Shown: piece after piece, positions 1-8,564 of the stretch
Position numbering within the stretch: the first letter of the stretch is position 1
Layout: every line of letters begins with the position of its first letter
From: Parapedobacter sp035556095
GTDB lineage: Bacteria > Bacteroidota > Bacteroidia > Sphingobacteriales > Sphingobacteriaceae
Assembly: GCF_035556095.1 (NCBI RefSeq)
Contig: NZ_DATMFT010000022.1
Span: forward strand, 160,581 to 224,580
Length of the DNA: 64,000 bases
Direction: 5' to 3'
Position numbers and translations under genes: made by a program
The notes under the pieces: generated by a model
The model's database searches: none
The model's input: the letters and a program-made list of their open reading frames with translations, nothing else
Told to the model about the DNA's origin: nothing

Positions 1-2641
1 GAAACGCTTTCTGATAACAATGACCGTGGAGTTTTATTTTACGCGGCGTATGTGAAAACAGGGATGGGGTGATGTTTCCGGCATCCATTTCCTGCACCAA
101 GAACTCGTCGATTAACAATGCATGTTTAGCCAGTTTACGGGCATCGGCCAATAATGCTTCATCGGCCAGATCTAAATATTCATCGCGGAATGTAAGGATA
201 GCCGATGGTTCGATGCCAATCAAAGGGGTTTCGGCTGTGATGGTATCTTTCAAATACTGGATATTACGATTGGCAATCGCCTTTGCCCTCCGCACCAATC
301 CTTTCGACAAGTAGGCCCGCCCACTTTCCACGTGCTTCGTTAATTGCACATTATAACCCAGTGCCGTAAGCAACTGGTAAGCGGTTTGGCCTATCCCCAC
401 ATCGTTATACTCTGTGAATTCGTCACAGAACAAATAAACGGTTCGTCCCGTTAGTGGTTGGCCTTGGCTACGGTCCTGACCACGAATCCACTTGCTTAAG
501 GTCGTTTTCCCCACTTCTGGTAGCGACCTTTTTTGTGCGAACCCCAGTATTCCTTTTACCCATTGCGATAAGATGTCATGTTTGATTACCCAATTATATA
601 ACCTGGGCACATAAGCGGCCAATCGTTGCGATTTGGTGAAATTAGCAATTACCCAAGCGCGAAAGGGCGTACCATTTGCATCGTAATAATGCTGCAGGAA
701 CTCGGCCTTCATCTTCGTGACATCCACACCGGATGGGCATTCCGTTTTGCACGCTTTACAGCTCAGGCACAAATCCATTACCTCCTTTATTTCAGGGTGG
801 TCGAATCGGTTCACTTTTGGCGATGCGGTGAGGTATTGCCGCAATAGGTTGGCTCGCGCGCGTGTGGTATCCTTCTCCTCCCGTGTAGCCATATACGAGG
901 GGCACATGGTACCTCCGGTAATATGCGTCTTCCGGCAATCGCCTGAACCGGAGCATTTTTCTGAAAGGCGTAAGATACTTTCCTGCTTACTGAAATCAAA
1001 TACCGTATCGATTTTCACCGTACTGGTATCCTGTTCATATCGCAAAAATTTATCCATTGGCGGCGTATCTACGATTTTGTTTGCATTAAAGACCCCGTTG
1101 GGGTCGAAAATCGCTTTCACTTGCTGTAGGAGCCCGTATACCTTTTCGCCAAGCACCGCACCGATAAATTCGCCACGGAGCCGCCCATCGCCATGCTCGC
1201 CGCTCAGGGAGCCGTTATATTTCTTCACCAGTTGGGTGGTATCTGCAAGTACCGTCCGGAAAGCCCGTTTCCCTTCATCGGTTTTCAAATTGATTAGCGG
1301 CTCCACATGCAATTCCCCCGCCCCAGCGTGGGCATAATACGAAGCATCCAATCCATGGTGGCGCAGAATATGTTGCAAATCCTCGATATATGCCGGCAAG
1401 TCTTCCGGCGCCACAGCACAGTCTTCTATGAGGTTTACCGGTTGGATGTCGCCGGGCAGGTTCCGTATCAACCCAAGGCCTGCCTTACGCACGTCCCACA
1501 CCAAGTTGGTATCCGGCCCCGTAATCAAAGGGTGGGCATAGCCCAATCCTTCGCCTATCAACTCCATCTTCAACGCGTTGGCTTTGCGCTGCACTTCATC
1601 AACCGTATCGCCCCTGAATTCAACCATCAGCAGCGCGGCCGGATCACCTTCGATGAAAAACCGGTTGTACTGGTAAGTTGGATGGCCCTTGGTAAAGTCC
1701 ATGATGTATTTATCCACCAATTCGGACGCTTCAGGACGGTGCCTCAGCGCAATGATGTTGGCGTACAACGACTCGCTGAGCGTGCTGCAATGTATACAGA
1801 GCAGCCCCACTTCGCTGGGCGGCAGTGGAAGCAAGTTTAGTTTCGCTTCCGTCAGGATGCCCAACGTCCCTTCCGATCCGGCAAGTAACTTGCAAAAATT
1901 GAAGGGTTGCTCGGTATCCAGCATCATATCCAGTGCGTAGCCGGTATTGCGCCGCGTGAGCGTCGGTTTAGGGTATCCTTCTTTTATAGCTTCGCGATTG
2001 GCCGGATCCGTCAACAAGTCATTCATCCGGCGGTATATATCACCTTCTCGATTCGAAGAAGTTAGTTTGTCAAACAACGCCGCATCGTCCAATGCCCGGA
2101 AAACCACTTCCGAACCGTCATCGAGGAGCACCGTCGCTTCCAACAGGTGGCTTCGCGTATCGCCCCACACGATGGAGTGTAGGCCACAAGAGTTGTTGCC
2201 CACCATACCACCCACCATGGCTCGGCTAGCTGTGGATGTTTCGGGGCCGAACATCATGCCGTATGGCCGAAGATAAGCATTAAGATCATCGCGGATAACG
2301 CCCGGCTGCACGCGTACCCACCGTTCTTCTGCATTGACCTCCAATATCTCATTAAAGTGCTTCGACACGTCCACAACGATACCGCGACCCACCACCTGTC
2401 CGGCTAAAGACGTACCCGCGGTACGCGGAATCAATGTTACCCTGTAGGTGGTGGCGAATGCAATCAGCACATTCAGATCGGCGCCATGGCGTGGTATAGC
2501 CACAGCGAGTGGAAGCTCCTGATATACCGATGCATCGGTAGCATACGCCCGGAGCAATGCGCGGTGCCCGGCAGTTTCATTGTAATAAAGAGGACCGTCC
2601 AAACGGTTTGCCAACTGCTCCAGGCCTTGTGCCATCATCAT
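1..2641 (-). CDS. FAD/Fe-S 2-hydroxyacid dehydrogenase (YdiJ / D-lactate dehydrogenase-like), 3' end cut by window edge
   Basis: The reading frame stays open from an ATGATGATG cluster at 2633-2641 to the left edge, so about 880 N-terminal residues are visible. AGGGA lies just upstream of the first ATG. The N-terminus is a type-4 FAD-binding domain (TAGTSLAGQVVGRG, then VGGMVGNNSCGLHS), followed by the FAD-oxidase C-terminal domain with SGEHGDGRLRGEF. After it comes a ferredoxin-like part with CSGSGDC and the cluster motif CLSCKACKTECP, then the start of a CCG-type domain. This order (COG0277 then COG0247) is that of fused D-2-hydroxyacid dehydrogenases such as YdiJ (about 1000 residues), which pass electrons from D-lactate, glycolate or D-2-hydroxyglutarate to the respiratory chain. 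It lies 55 bases behind pyc and two genes behind a diketo-acid hydrolase, so lactate or glycolate from that hydrolase is a reasonable substrate. Stereospecificity cannot be read from the sequence. Confidence 0.85.
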   Translation of the reverse strand, partial: MMMAQGLEQLANRLDGPLYYNETAGHRALLRAYATDASVYQELPLAVAIPRHGADLNVLIAFATTYRVTLIPRTAGTSLAGQVVGRGIVVDVSKHFNEILEVNAEERWVRVQPGVIRDDLNAYLRPYGMMFGPETSTASRAMVGGMVGNNSCGLHSIVWGDTRSHLLEATVLLDDGSEVVFRALDDAALFDKLTSSNREGDIYRRMNDLLTDPANREAIKEGYPKPTLTRRNTGYALDMMLDTEQPFNFCKLLAGSEGTLGILTEAKLNLLPLPPSEVGLLCIHCSTLSESLYANIIALRHRPEASELVDKYIMDFTKGHPTYQYNRFFIEGDPAALLMVEFRGDTVDEVQRKANALKMELIGEGLGYAHPLITGPDTNLVWDVRKAGLGLIRNLPGDIQPVNLIEDCAVAPEDLPAYIEDLQHILRHHGLDASYYAHAGAGELHVEPLINLKTDEGKRAFRTVLADTTQLVKKYNGSLSGEHGDGRLRGEFIGAVLGEKVYGLLQQVKAIFDPNGVFNANKIVDTPPMDKFLRYEQDTSTVKIDTVFDFSKQESILRLSEKCSGSGDCRKTHITGGTMCPSYMATREEKDTTRARANLLRQYLTASPKVNRFDHPEIKEVMDLCLSCKACKTECPSGVDVTKMKAEFLQHYYDANGTPFRAWVIANFTKSQRLAAYVPRLYNWVIKHDILSQWVKGILGFAQKRSLPEVGKTTLSKWIRGQDRSQGQPLTGRTVYLFCDEFTEYNDVGIGQTAYQLLTALGYNVQLTKHVESGRAYLSKGLVRRAKAIANRNIQYLKDTITAETPLIGIEPSAILTFRDEYLDLADEALLADARKLAKHALLIDEFLVQEMDAGNITPSLFSHTPRKIKLHGHCYQKAF

Positions 2642-2696
2642 ATTTCCCTGCTTATTCACGCGTTAAAGATACGTATCATCCGTTACCGGTCAGCTA

Positions 2697-5600
2697 CTAT
2701 TCCATTTCTAACACCAAATCATCCGTATTTACCAAGGTTCCCGCTGTAAGTATGACTTCCTTCACCTTACCCGATACCGCAGCAGTGACAGTAGTCTCCA
2801 TTTTCATGGCTTCGATGACAAAAAGCGGCTGATTTACCGTTACAGCGTCACCTTTAGCCACAAAAACGGTCGACAGTAATCCCTGCAACGGCGACCCAAC
2901 CTGCAGGGCATCGCTCAAATCCGCCTTTCTGTTTTCCTTCCGTGTTGCATTCGAGCTCGCATCGTGTATTTCGAGGTTCCGTGTTTGACCGTTCAACTTA
3001 AAGAAAACAATCCGTCTACCTTCCGCATCCGGTGGACCAATAGAGCCAAGCTTTACGAGCAGCGTTTTACCCTTAGCGATTTCGATGGTGGTTTCATCAC
3101 CCGGTTCCATCCCGTATAAGAAGTACCGCGTGGGTACCACAGACACATCCCCGTATTTTCGATACGCTTTTATATAATCGGCAAATACTTTCGGATAAAA
3201 CTGATAACTCAGATAATCGGTAAATTCGAGATCTTCACCAAATGTTGCCAAGAAATCGTTAAAGCCTGCTTCCATATCCAGCGGCGGCAAGTGCAAGTTG
3301 GGTCGCTCGGTATAGGCTTGCTGTCCTTTTAGCACCATCGACTGCAATTCTACTGGGAATCCGCCCTCCGGTTGGCCAATATCACCTTTGAAAAACGACA
3401 CTACCGAATCGGGGAACGAAAGGGTCGCTCCTTTAGCCATCACATCTTCCGCCGTAAGGTTATTGGCTACCATATATTGGGCCATATCGCCGACCACCTT
3501 CGAGCTGGGTGTTACTTTTACAATGTCGCCGAATAATCCATTGGCCTCCCCGTAGCTACGTTTGATATCGGTAAGGCGATCGCCCAGGCCGAGAGCTGTG
3601 GCCTGTTGCCGCAGATTGGAGTATTGCCCGCCGGGTATCTCATGCTGAAAGACTTCGGCAGAGCCGGCCTTCATGCCCGACTCGAACGGCGCATAGTATG
3701 TGCGAACGGCTTCCCAATAATCACTATAGGCATTCAAACTATCCACATCAAACGGATTTTCACGCTCGTGGAAGCGCATCATTTCGACTACCGCGTTGAG
3801 GTTAGGCTGCGAAGTAAGGCCAGAAAGTGCTCCGAGCGCACAATCGACTACGTCTACACCCGCTTCGATCGCTTTGAGGTAAGTAGCTGTTTGCAGTGAA
3901 GACGTGTCATGCGTGTGTAGATGTATGGGTATCCTGACGGTGTCTTTCAACGCACCGATCAGTTCTTGCGCCGCATAAGGCTTTAGCAGGCCAGACATAT
4001 CCTTTAGACCCAACATGTGCGCTCCGGCATTTTCCAAATCCTTCGCTTTGCGCAGGTAATAGTTCAGGTCGTACTTTGTACGCGACAGATCGAGAATATC
4101 ACCCGTATAGCACAAGGTCCCCTCTGCAATGCCCCCCGTACGCTTCCTCACCATCTCGATGCAGGGGATGATGTTATCCATCCAGTTGAGCGAATCGAAA
4201 ATCCGGAAGATGTCCACGCCGGTTTCCCAGCTTCGCTCCACAAACGCTTCAATAAGATTATCAGGATACGCAGCGTACCCTACCCCGTTGCATCCACGGA
4301 TCAGCATCTGCAGTAAGATATTGGGAATGGCTTTCCGCAATTTCGCCAACCGCTGCCACGGATCCTCCATTTGGAAGCGGAGGCAGACATCAAATGTGGC
4401 GCCCCCCCATACCTCCATACTAAAAGTCTGCGGGTGCGCTTTTGCGAAGCCTGCGGCCACTTTCAGCATATCGTATGTTCGCATGCGGGTAGCCAATAAC
4501 GACTGGTGCGCATCCCGTAAGGTGGTATCGGTATAATGTATCTGCTTCTCCTTTGCCAACCATTCGCAAAACCCCTCCGGACCTAGCGCTGTGAGGCGGT
4601 CTTTCGTTCCATCGGGGTATGGCGCATGTATATCGGTCGAGGGCACTCGTGGTACCTCCAATTGGGACGGCCGTGAGGCACTTTTCACATCCGGATTACC
4701 GTTTACCGATATATTACCAAGGAAATCAAGCAATTTGGTACCCCGATCCAGCCGTCCCCGGGGCTTCAAAAGCTCGGGATGGGCGGCAATAAAACCCACG
4801 GTGGCTTCGCCAGCTAGGAAAACAGAATGGGTGACAAGATTCTCCAGAAATCCAATATTATTTTTCACCCCCCGTATCCTGAATTCACGGAGTGCCCTAT
4901 CCATCCGCTTGGCCGCTTCGGTTAATGTATTGCCATGGGTGCTGACTTTCACGAGCATCGAGTCGAAAAAAGGACTCACCTTCATCCCCAGGTAAGCACT
5001 CCCTTCGTCGAGCCGTACTCCGAATCCAGCTGCGTTGCGGTAAGTAATGATGGTTCCATAGTCAGGCTTAAAATCTGATGCAGGATCTTCCGTTGTAATT
5101 CGGCATTGGATAGCAAAGCCGTTTAACGGAATAGCCTGCTGGTCGCCGAGGCCAACCCGCTGGTCGGTGAGCCGGTGGCCAGAAGCAATATATAACTGCG
5201 TTTTAATCAGATCTACTCCCGTTACCAATTCGGTTACCGTATGTTCTACTTGGATACGTGGATTCACCTCGATGAAATAGACGCTGCCATTGGCATCGAC
5301 CAGGAACTCTACCGTTCCCACGTTGTCGTAGACCGCTTGTTGCGCGATGGCCGTTGCATAACCATACAGCTTATCACGTGTTCCGTCGGTAAGATTCGCA
5401 GCCGGTGCCACCTCTACTACTTTTTGGAATCTGCGCTGTACCGAACAATCACGTTCGTAGAGGTGAGCCACGTTACCATGGCGGTCGCCCACTACCTGTA
5501 CCTCGATATGGCGCGGGTTTTCGATGTATCGCTCCAAGAACACCGTCCCATCACCGAACGCTTTGAGCGCTTCGTTGCGGGCGCTGTTGAATGCAGTTTC

Positions 5601-6137
5601 CAGCTCCGCATCATTGCGTACCACACGCATGCCCCTGCCACCACCGCCAGCTGCGGCCTTCAGCATCAATGGATAGCCAATCCGGCGCGCTTCATCAAGT
5701 GCGGCCGCCACCCCATCAAGTGCCTTATCGCTGCTTTCGATAATGGGTACGCCCGCTTTCTGGGCTACTTCTTTGGCTTTCACCTTATCGCCCAGCATAT
5801 CCATTACCGTTGGCGTTGGTCCAACGAATACGATACCTTCGTCTGCGCAACGGCGGGCGAACGCTGCATTCTCCGATAAAAAACCATAACCCGGATGTAT
5901 TGCATCGGCACCACTTTCCTTGGCGATGTCAATGATGGCTTCGATATCGAGGTACGGTTTCAACGGTTCGTGGTCATCGCCCACTTGGTACGCTTCATCC
6001 GACTTGTACCGATGCAGCGAATACCGGTCTTCAAATGTATAGATTGCTACCGTTCCGATTCCCAACTCGTTGCATGCGCGGCTGATGCGTATAGCGATTT
6101 CACCACGATTCGCGATGAGTACCTTTTTGATGTTCAT
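2697..6137 (-). CDS. pyc: pyruvate carboxylase
   Basis: ATP- and biotin-dependent carboxylation of pyruvate to oxaloacetate. All domains are on one chain of about 1146 residues, the usual single-chain length. The biotin carboxylase part begins IKKVLIANRGEIA and has the glycine-rich ATP-grasp loop AAAGGGGRGMRVV. The carboxyltransferase TIM barrel begins near residue 540 with TLRDAHQSLLATR and contains GLKDMSG and the metal-binding HLHTHDT. The C-terminal biotinyl domain carries EAMKME, with Lys as the biotin site. I prefer the ATG at 6137 (MNIKKVL, with GGAAT upstream) over the in-frame ATG at 6146. The upstream hydrolase gene ends at 6153, so the two are tightly coupled. Sitting between a pyruvate-releasing hydrolase and a hydroxyacid dehydrogenase fits anaplerotic use of pyruvate from sugar-acid breakdown. 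Confidence 0.95.
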   Translation of the reverse strand: MNIKKVLIANRGEIAIRISRACNELGIGTVAIYTFEDRYSLHRYKSDEAYQVGDDHEPLKPYLDIEAIIDIAKESGADAIHPGYGFLSENAAFARRCADEGIVFVGPTPTVMDMLGDKVKAKEVAQKAGVPIIESSDKALDGVAAALDEARRIGYPLMLKAAAGGGGRGMRVVRNDAELETAFNSARNEALKAFGDGTVFLERYIENPRHIEVQVVGDRHGNVAHLYERDCSVQRRFQKVVEVAPAANLTDGTRDKLYGYATAIAQQAVYDNVGTVEFLVDANGSVYFIEVNPRIQVEHTVTELVTGVDLIKTQLYIASGHRLTDQRVGLGDQQAIPLNGFAIQCRITTEDPASDFKPDYGTIITYRNAAGFGVRLDEGSAYLGMKVSPFFDSMLVKVSTHGNTLTEAAKRMDRALREFRIRGVKNNIGFLENLVTHSVFLAGEATVGFIAAHPELLKPRGRLDRGTKLLDFLGNISVNGNPDVKSASRPSQLEVPRVPSTDIHAPYPDGTKDRLTALGPEGFCEWLAKEKQIHYTDTTLRDAHQSLLATRMRTYDMLKVAAGFAKAHPQTFSMEVWGGATFDVCLRFQMEDPWQRLAKLRKAIPNILLQMLIRGCNGVGYAAYPDNLIEAFVERSWETGVDIFRIFDSLNWMDNIIPCIEMVRKRTGGIAEGTLCYTGDILDLSRTKYDLNYYLRKAKDLENAGAHMLGLKDMSGLLKPYAAQELIGALKDTVRIPIHLHTHDTSSLQTATYLKAIEAGVDVVDCALGALSGLTSQPNLNAVVEMMRFHERENPFDVDSLNAYSDYWEAVRTYYAPFESGMKAGSAEVFQHEIPGGQYSNLRQQATALGLGDRLTDIKRSYGEANGLFGDIVKVTPSSKVVGDMAQYMVANNLTAEDVMAKGATLSFPDSVVSFFKGDIGQPEGGFPVELQSMVLKGQQAYTERPNLHLPPLDMEAGFNDFLATFGEDLEFTDYLSYQFYPKVFADYIKAYRKYGDVSVVPTRYFLYGMEPGDETTIEIAKGKTLLVKLGSIGPPDAEGRRIVFFKLNGQTRNLEIHDASSNATRKENRKADLSDALQVGSPLQGLLSTVFVAKGDAVTVNQPLFVIEAMKMETTVTAAVSGKVKEVILTAGTLVNTDDLVLEME

Positions 6138-6152
6138 GGATTCCATTCTTTT

Positions 6153-7004
6153 TTATGCCGGTTCGCACACCTGCTTTTGCTCGCCCAACCCGTCGATACC
6201 CAACTCCACGGTGTCACCGACCTTGAGATACTGGGGTGGCTTCATACCTAATCCCACACCCGCTGGTGTACCTGTAAGGACCAAATCACCGGCTTCCAAT
6301 GTCATGAATTGCGAAAGGTAGTGAATAATGTAATATACATCGAAGATCAGATTCTTGGTGTTGCCGTTCTGCATGGTCTGGCCATTCACGCTGAGTTGCA
6401 GGCGCAGGTTGTGCACATCGGCTACCTCATCTGCCGTGAGTAGCCAAGGGCCCGTGGGGCTGAAGTTATCGCACGACTTCCCTTTCGTCCATTGACCGCC
6501 ACGCTCCAGTTGGAACGCTCGCTCGGACACGTCGTTCACTACCGTGTATCCCGCAATATAGTCCTTTGCTTCTGCCTGGGTTTGCAGGTAACGTGCATCC
6601 CTACCGATGACCACGCCCAATTCTACTTCCCAGTCCGTTTTTTCACTACTACGCGGTATAATAATCGAATCGTACGGTCCGACTACGGTATTCGCTCCTT
6701 TCTGGAAAACGATCGGCTCCTTTGGGATTTCCATATTGGACTCCTTGGCGTGGTCAGAATAGTTCAGCCCAATACAGATGACTTTACCCGGCCGGGCAAC
6801 AGGTGCTGCCCACCGTTCGTTTTCCGCTACGGCCGTAGGACGCGAATTGATTGATAGGTACTCCTTAACCCTTTCTAAGCCACCATCGTTGAAGAAGGTT
6901 CTGTCCCAATCGCTAAAGCGGCCAGATAAGTCTCTTCTTACGTTGTGTTCATCCAAAATACCCGGGCGCTCAGCTCCAGGATTACCAAAACGGATTAATC
7001 TCAT
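6153..7004 (-). CDS. fumarylacetoacetate hydrolase family protein, probable 2,4-diketo-3-deoxy-sugar-acid hydrolase
   Basis: A 283-residue FAH-fold enzyme. It has the short N-terminal subdomain starting MRLIRFG and the metal-binding acidic residues of the catalytic domain (DWEVELGVVIG, then VVNDVSER), followed by WTKGKSCDNFSPTGPWL and LTGTPAGVGLG. This subfamily includes the 2,4-diketo-3-deoxy-L-rhamnonate and -L-fuconate hydrolases, which release pyruvate and L-lactate, and acylpyruvases; many members are loosely annotated ureidoglycolate lyase. The diketo-acid role is inferred from context: first gene of an operon with pyruvate carboxylase and a hydroxyacid dehydrogenase, and a regulatory motif shared with two SDR genes and a sugar symporter. 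Its first seven codons and leader are duplicated in front of the DUF4038 gene at 8565-10337. Confidence 0.85.
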   Translation of the reverse strand: MRLIRFGNPGAERPGILDEHNVRRDLSGRFSDWDRTFFNDGGLERVKEYLSINSRPTAVAENERWAAPVARPGKVICIGLNYSDHAKESNMEIPKEPIVFQKGANTVVGPYDSIIIPRSSEKTDWEVELGVVIGRDARYLQTQAEAKDYIAGYTVVNDVSERAFQLERGGQWTKGKSCDNFSPTGPWLLTADEVADVHNLRLQLSVNGQTMQNGNTKNLIFDVYYIIHYLSQFMTLEAGDLVLTGTPAGVGLGMKPPQYLKVGDTVELGIDGLGEQKQVCEPA

Positions 7005-7031
7005 GATGTTTATAAATTTATATATCGATTC
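6985..7031 (-). repeat. copy A of a 47-bp duplicated gene start (hydrolase copy)
   Basis: Positions 6985-7031 match 10318-10364 at 41 of 47 bases without a gap, in the same orientation. The block covers the last bases of the leader, the ATG and the first seven codons (MRLIRFG). Beyond it, toward 7060, similarity continues with gaps. MRLIRFG is the normal start of FAH-family proteins, so this copy looks like the source. Confidence 0.85.
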
Positions 7032-7192
7032 CTAAATAATTATTGACCAGCACCATCATTCGTCTCAAAACTAGCAAACACTTATCGGCCTATCCCCATG
7101 ATGGTAAGATAAGCAGTGGTTTTGATAAGATAGGGTAATACGTGCTAAATGGTATTCGTTAGCTTATGCTTCAGTGAATACACAGCAGGAGA

Positions 7193-7200
7193 CAAATATA
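7193..7200 (-). promoter_or_regulatory. candidate -7 promoter box for the hydrolase-pyc operon
   Basis: The minus strand reads TATATTTG, a perfect TAnnTTTG. It lies 29 bases downstream (in the minus direction) of the conserved motif at 7230-7257. The symporter promoter has the same box at 30259-30266 with a 30-base gap. The leader to the ATG at 7004 would be about 180 bases. I see no ORF in it, only loose GATAAGATA-type repeats around 7105-7130. Confidence 0.5.
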
Positions 7201-7208
7201 AATGACAA

Positions 7209-7243
7209 AATATCCGCAAACCCATACGAGGTTTGCGGATATT
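7209..7243 (-). terminator. 14-bp perfect inverted repeat, probable terminator of the GH99-like gene
   Basis: Arms 7209-7222 and 7230-7243 pair perfectly (core ATATCCGCAAACC) around a 7-base loop. On the minus strand the stem follows the stop of the 7312-8532 gene by about 68 bases and leads into TTTTGTCATTTATATTTG, a modest T-rich run. It could therefore terminate that gene. Its inner arm overlaps the regulatory motif at 7230-7257, so it may also be an operator or an attenuating structure. Confidence 0.5.
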
Positions 7244-7257
7244 GATACGTATTTGCT
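7230..7257 (-). promoter_or_regulatory. shared regulon motif, site 1 (upstream of hydrolase-pyc operon)
   Basis: On the + strand a GTTTGC element is followed after one to two helical turns by TGATAC and TATTTGC. From 7224 it matches the symporter site (from 30290) as CATACnAGGTTTGCG, then ATTGATAC, then TATTTGC. Related direct repeats lie at 25852-25880 and 27512-27539. Two half-sites about 20-21 bp apart on one face of the helix is typical of AraC-family activators, and such a regulator is encoded at 27607-28515. Confidence 0.5.
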
Positions 7258-7311
7258 TTGTGGAATCAGCTACTATGGCATTGGAACAGGGCTGCCAAAC
7301 CCCTTATTCTT

Positions 7312-8532
7312 TTATCGAAAAACTGCTTTCACTGCCTCTAGGTACGCCATACCGCTCACGGTATCGGGCTCCAAATAACTGCCCTCGGTCCACTCGTTCC
7401 AACAGTTGATATTGAGCATACGTGGCCCGTCAGGGTTGGCCAGCAACCGGTCTTTTGTCAGCTGCAATGCTGCTTTGAAATTCTCGGGTGTGTTGTTGCC
7501 GATGGTATTCATATAGGGGTACTCATCCGTTTGCCAGGGAACATTCACATCGCATCGCGGTGTAGCATCCCAGCCCATTGTCACATTCGGATAATACGGT
7601 ACGCCATATTCTTCTTCTACACGTTCCCAATGTGCAACATACGCATCGCGCACCACGTTGTAGTCGGTCTGCACTTCCGGCAAGTCGACATGGTGTATCC
7701 ATACGTACGATGTTGCCGAATCAAAGCCGAGTTCACGGATTAACCCAGGCGTATTCACAGGCACCTCTTCTCCTGGAAGGATTGGAGCACCCCACGCTAC
7801 TAGATTCCAGTGGATACCTCCAAGCCCCGCAGCAACGGCCTTGTCGCGTAGGCGATCCATGGCTGCCTTTGCGGCTTCCACAGTCCCAAATCCTTCGATA
7901 AAACGTTGCACATCATATACGGAAAAATAAGGCTTCCCGTCAATCTTCAGGTAATTGGCCTGTTGGAAGTAGCGTTCGATCAGGTGGTCGCCTATTTCTT
8001 CAAACCGCTCCGGCGACACCTTGCCGGGATATAATATCTTATGCTCTTCCCCATACGTATACGGATGGATATCCATCCAATCGTGGTTGGCCCACATAAG
8101 CGCGAAATTGATTTTATCTGTATTTTCCGCTTTCAAGAACCCTTCATCAAGTGCTTTCTCAAGAAACGGCTCATCTTCGTACATGTACCAATCGAAGATG
8201 AAACAATTCACCCCGTGGTCAACCGCCGTCTGTATTTTCTTGGCCATTACTGCCGGATCTTTCTCATCGAGGTACCCCCACTCGGGCACCAATGGCTGCC
8301 GATGGCCTTCAAAACGTGGAGTGGCTGTTTTCACCAATTCCCACTCGGACCAATTCGGGCCCTTTTCCGGATTTTGGGAATGCCGCGCATCTCCCGTATG
8401 GTAATTGGGAAAATAATAGGCTGCCACGATCAGTTCATCGCCCTGCGCCTGCTTTTGCTCTTGCGGCGCGCCGCATGCCATCATCAAAACCCCGGCAGAT
8501 ATCGCCGACAACCTACTCCATTTATTCTTCAT
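7312..8532 (-). CDS. GH99-like (WbsX-type) glycosidase lipoprotein
   Basis: 406 residues. A type II signal peptide ends in LMMAC with Cys20 as the lipid anchor, placing the protein on a membrane surface. The mature part begins IVAAYYFPNYHTGD and contains NWSEWELVKTATPRFEGHRQP, NCFIFDWYMYED, ALMWANHDW and NCWNEWTEGSYLEPD. This is the signature of the glycosyltransferase-WbsX/GH99-like family of (beta/alpha)8 proteins, which includes endo-acting glycoside hydrolases. The acidic residues in HDWMD and NEWTE are likely active-site candidates. It is the last gene of the polysaccharide locus, followed by a hairpin at 7209-7243, and is related in fold to the C-terminal half of the 10812-13007 product. 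Substrate unknown. Confidence 0.8.
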   Translation of the reverse strand: MKNKWSRLSAISAGVLMMACGAPQEQKQAQGDELIVAAYYFPNYHTGDARHSQNPEKGPNWSEWELVKTATPRFEGHRQPLVPEWGYLDEKDPAVMAKKIQTAVDHGVNCFIFDWYMYEDEPFLEKALDEGFLKAENTDKINFALMWANHDWMDIHPYTYGEEHKILYPGKVSPERFEEIGDHLIERYFQQANYLKIDGKPYFSVYDVQRFIEGFGTVEAAKAAMDRLRDKAVAAGLGGIHWNLVAWGAPILPGEEVPVNTPGLIRELGFDSATSYVWIHHVDLPEVQTDYNVVRDAYVAHWERVEEEYGVPYYPNVTMGWDATPRCDVNVPWQTDEYPYMNTIGNNTPENFKAALQLTKDRLLANPDGPRMLNINCWNEWTEGSYLEPDTVSGMAYLEAVKAVFR

Positions 8533-8564
8533 TAGTATCTTTATTTAAGTGTTGCCAAAAATAA

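Noticed and set aside
1..2280. Several plus-strand open frames (e.g. 717-1337, 1307-1840, 1947-2276)
   Set aside because: They are shadows of the minus-strand FAD/Fe-S dehydrogenase, whose frame has continuous recognizable motifs.
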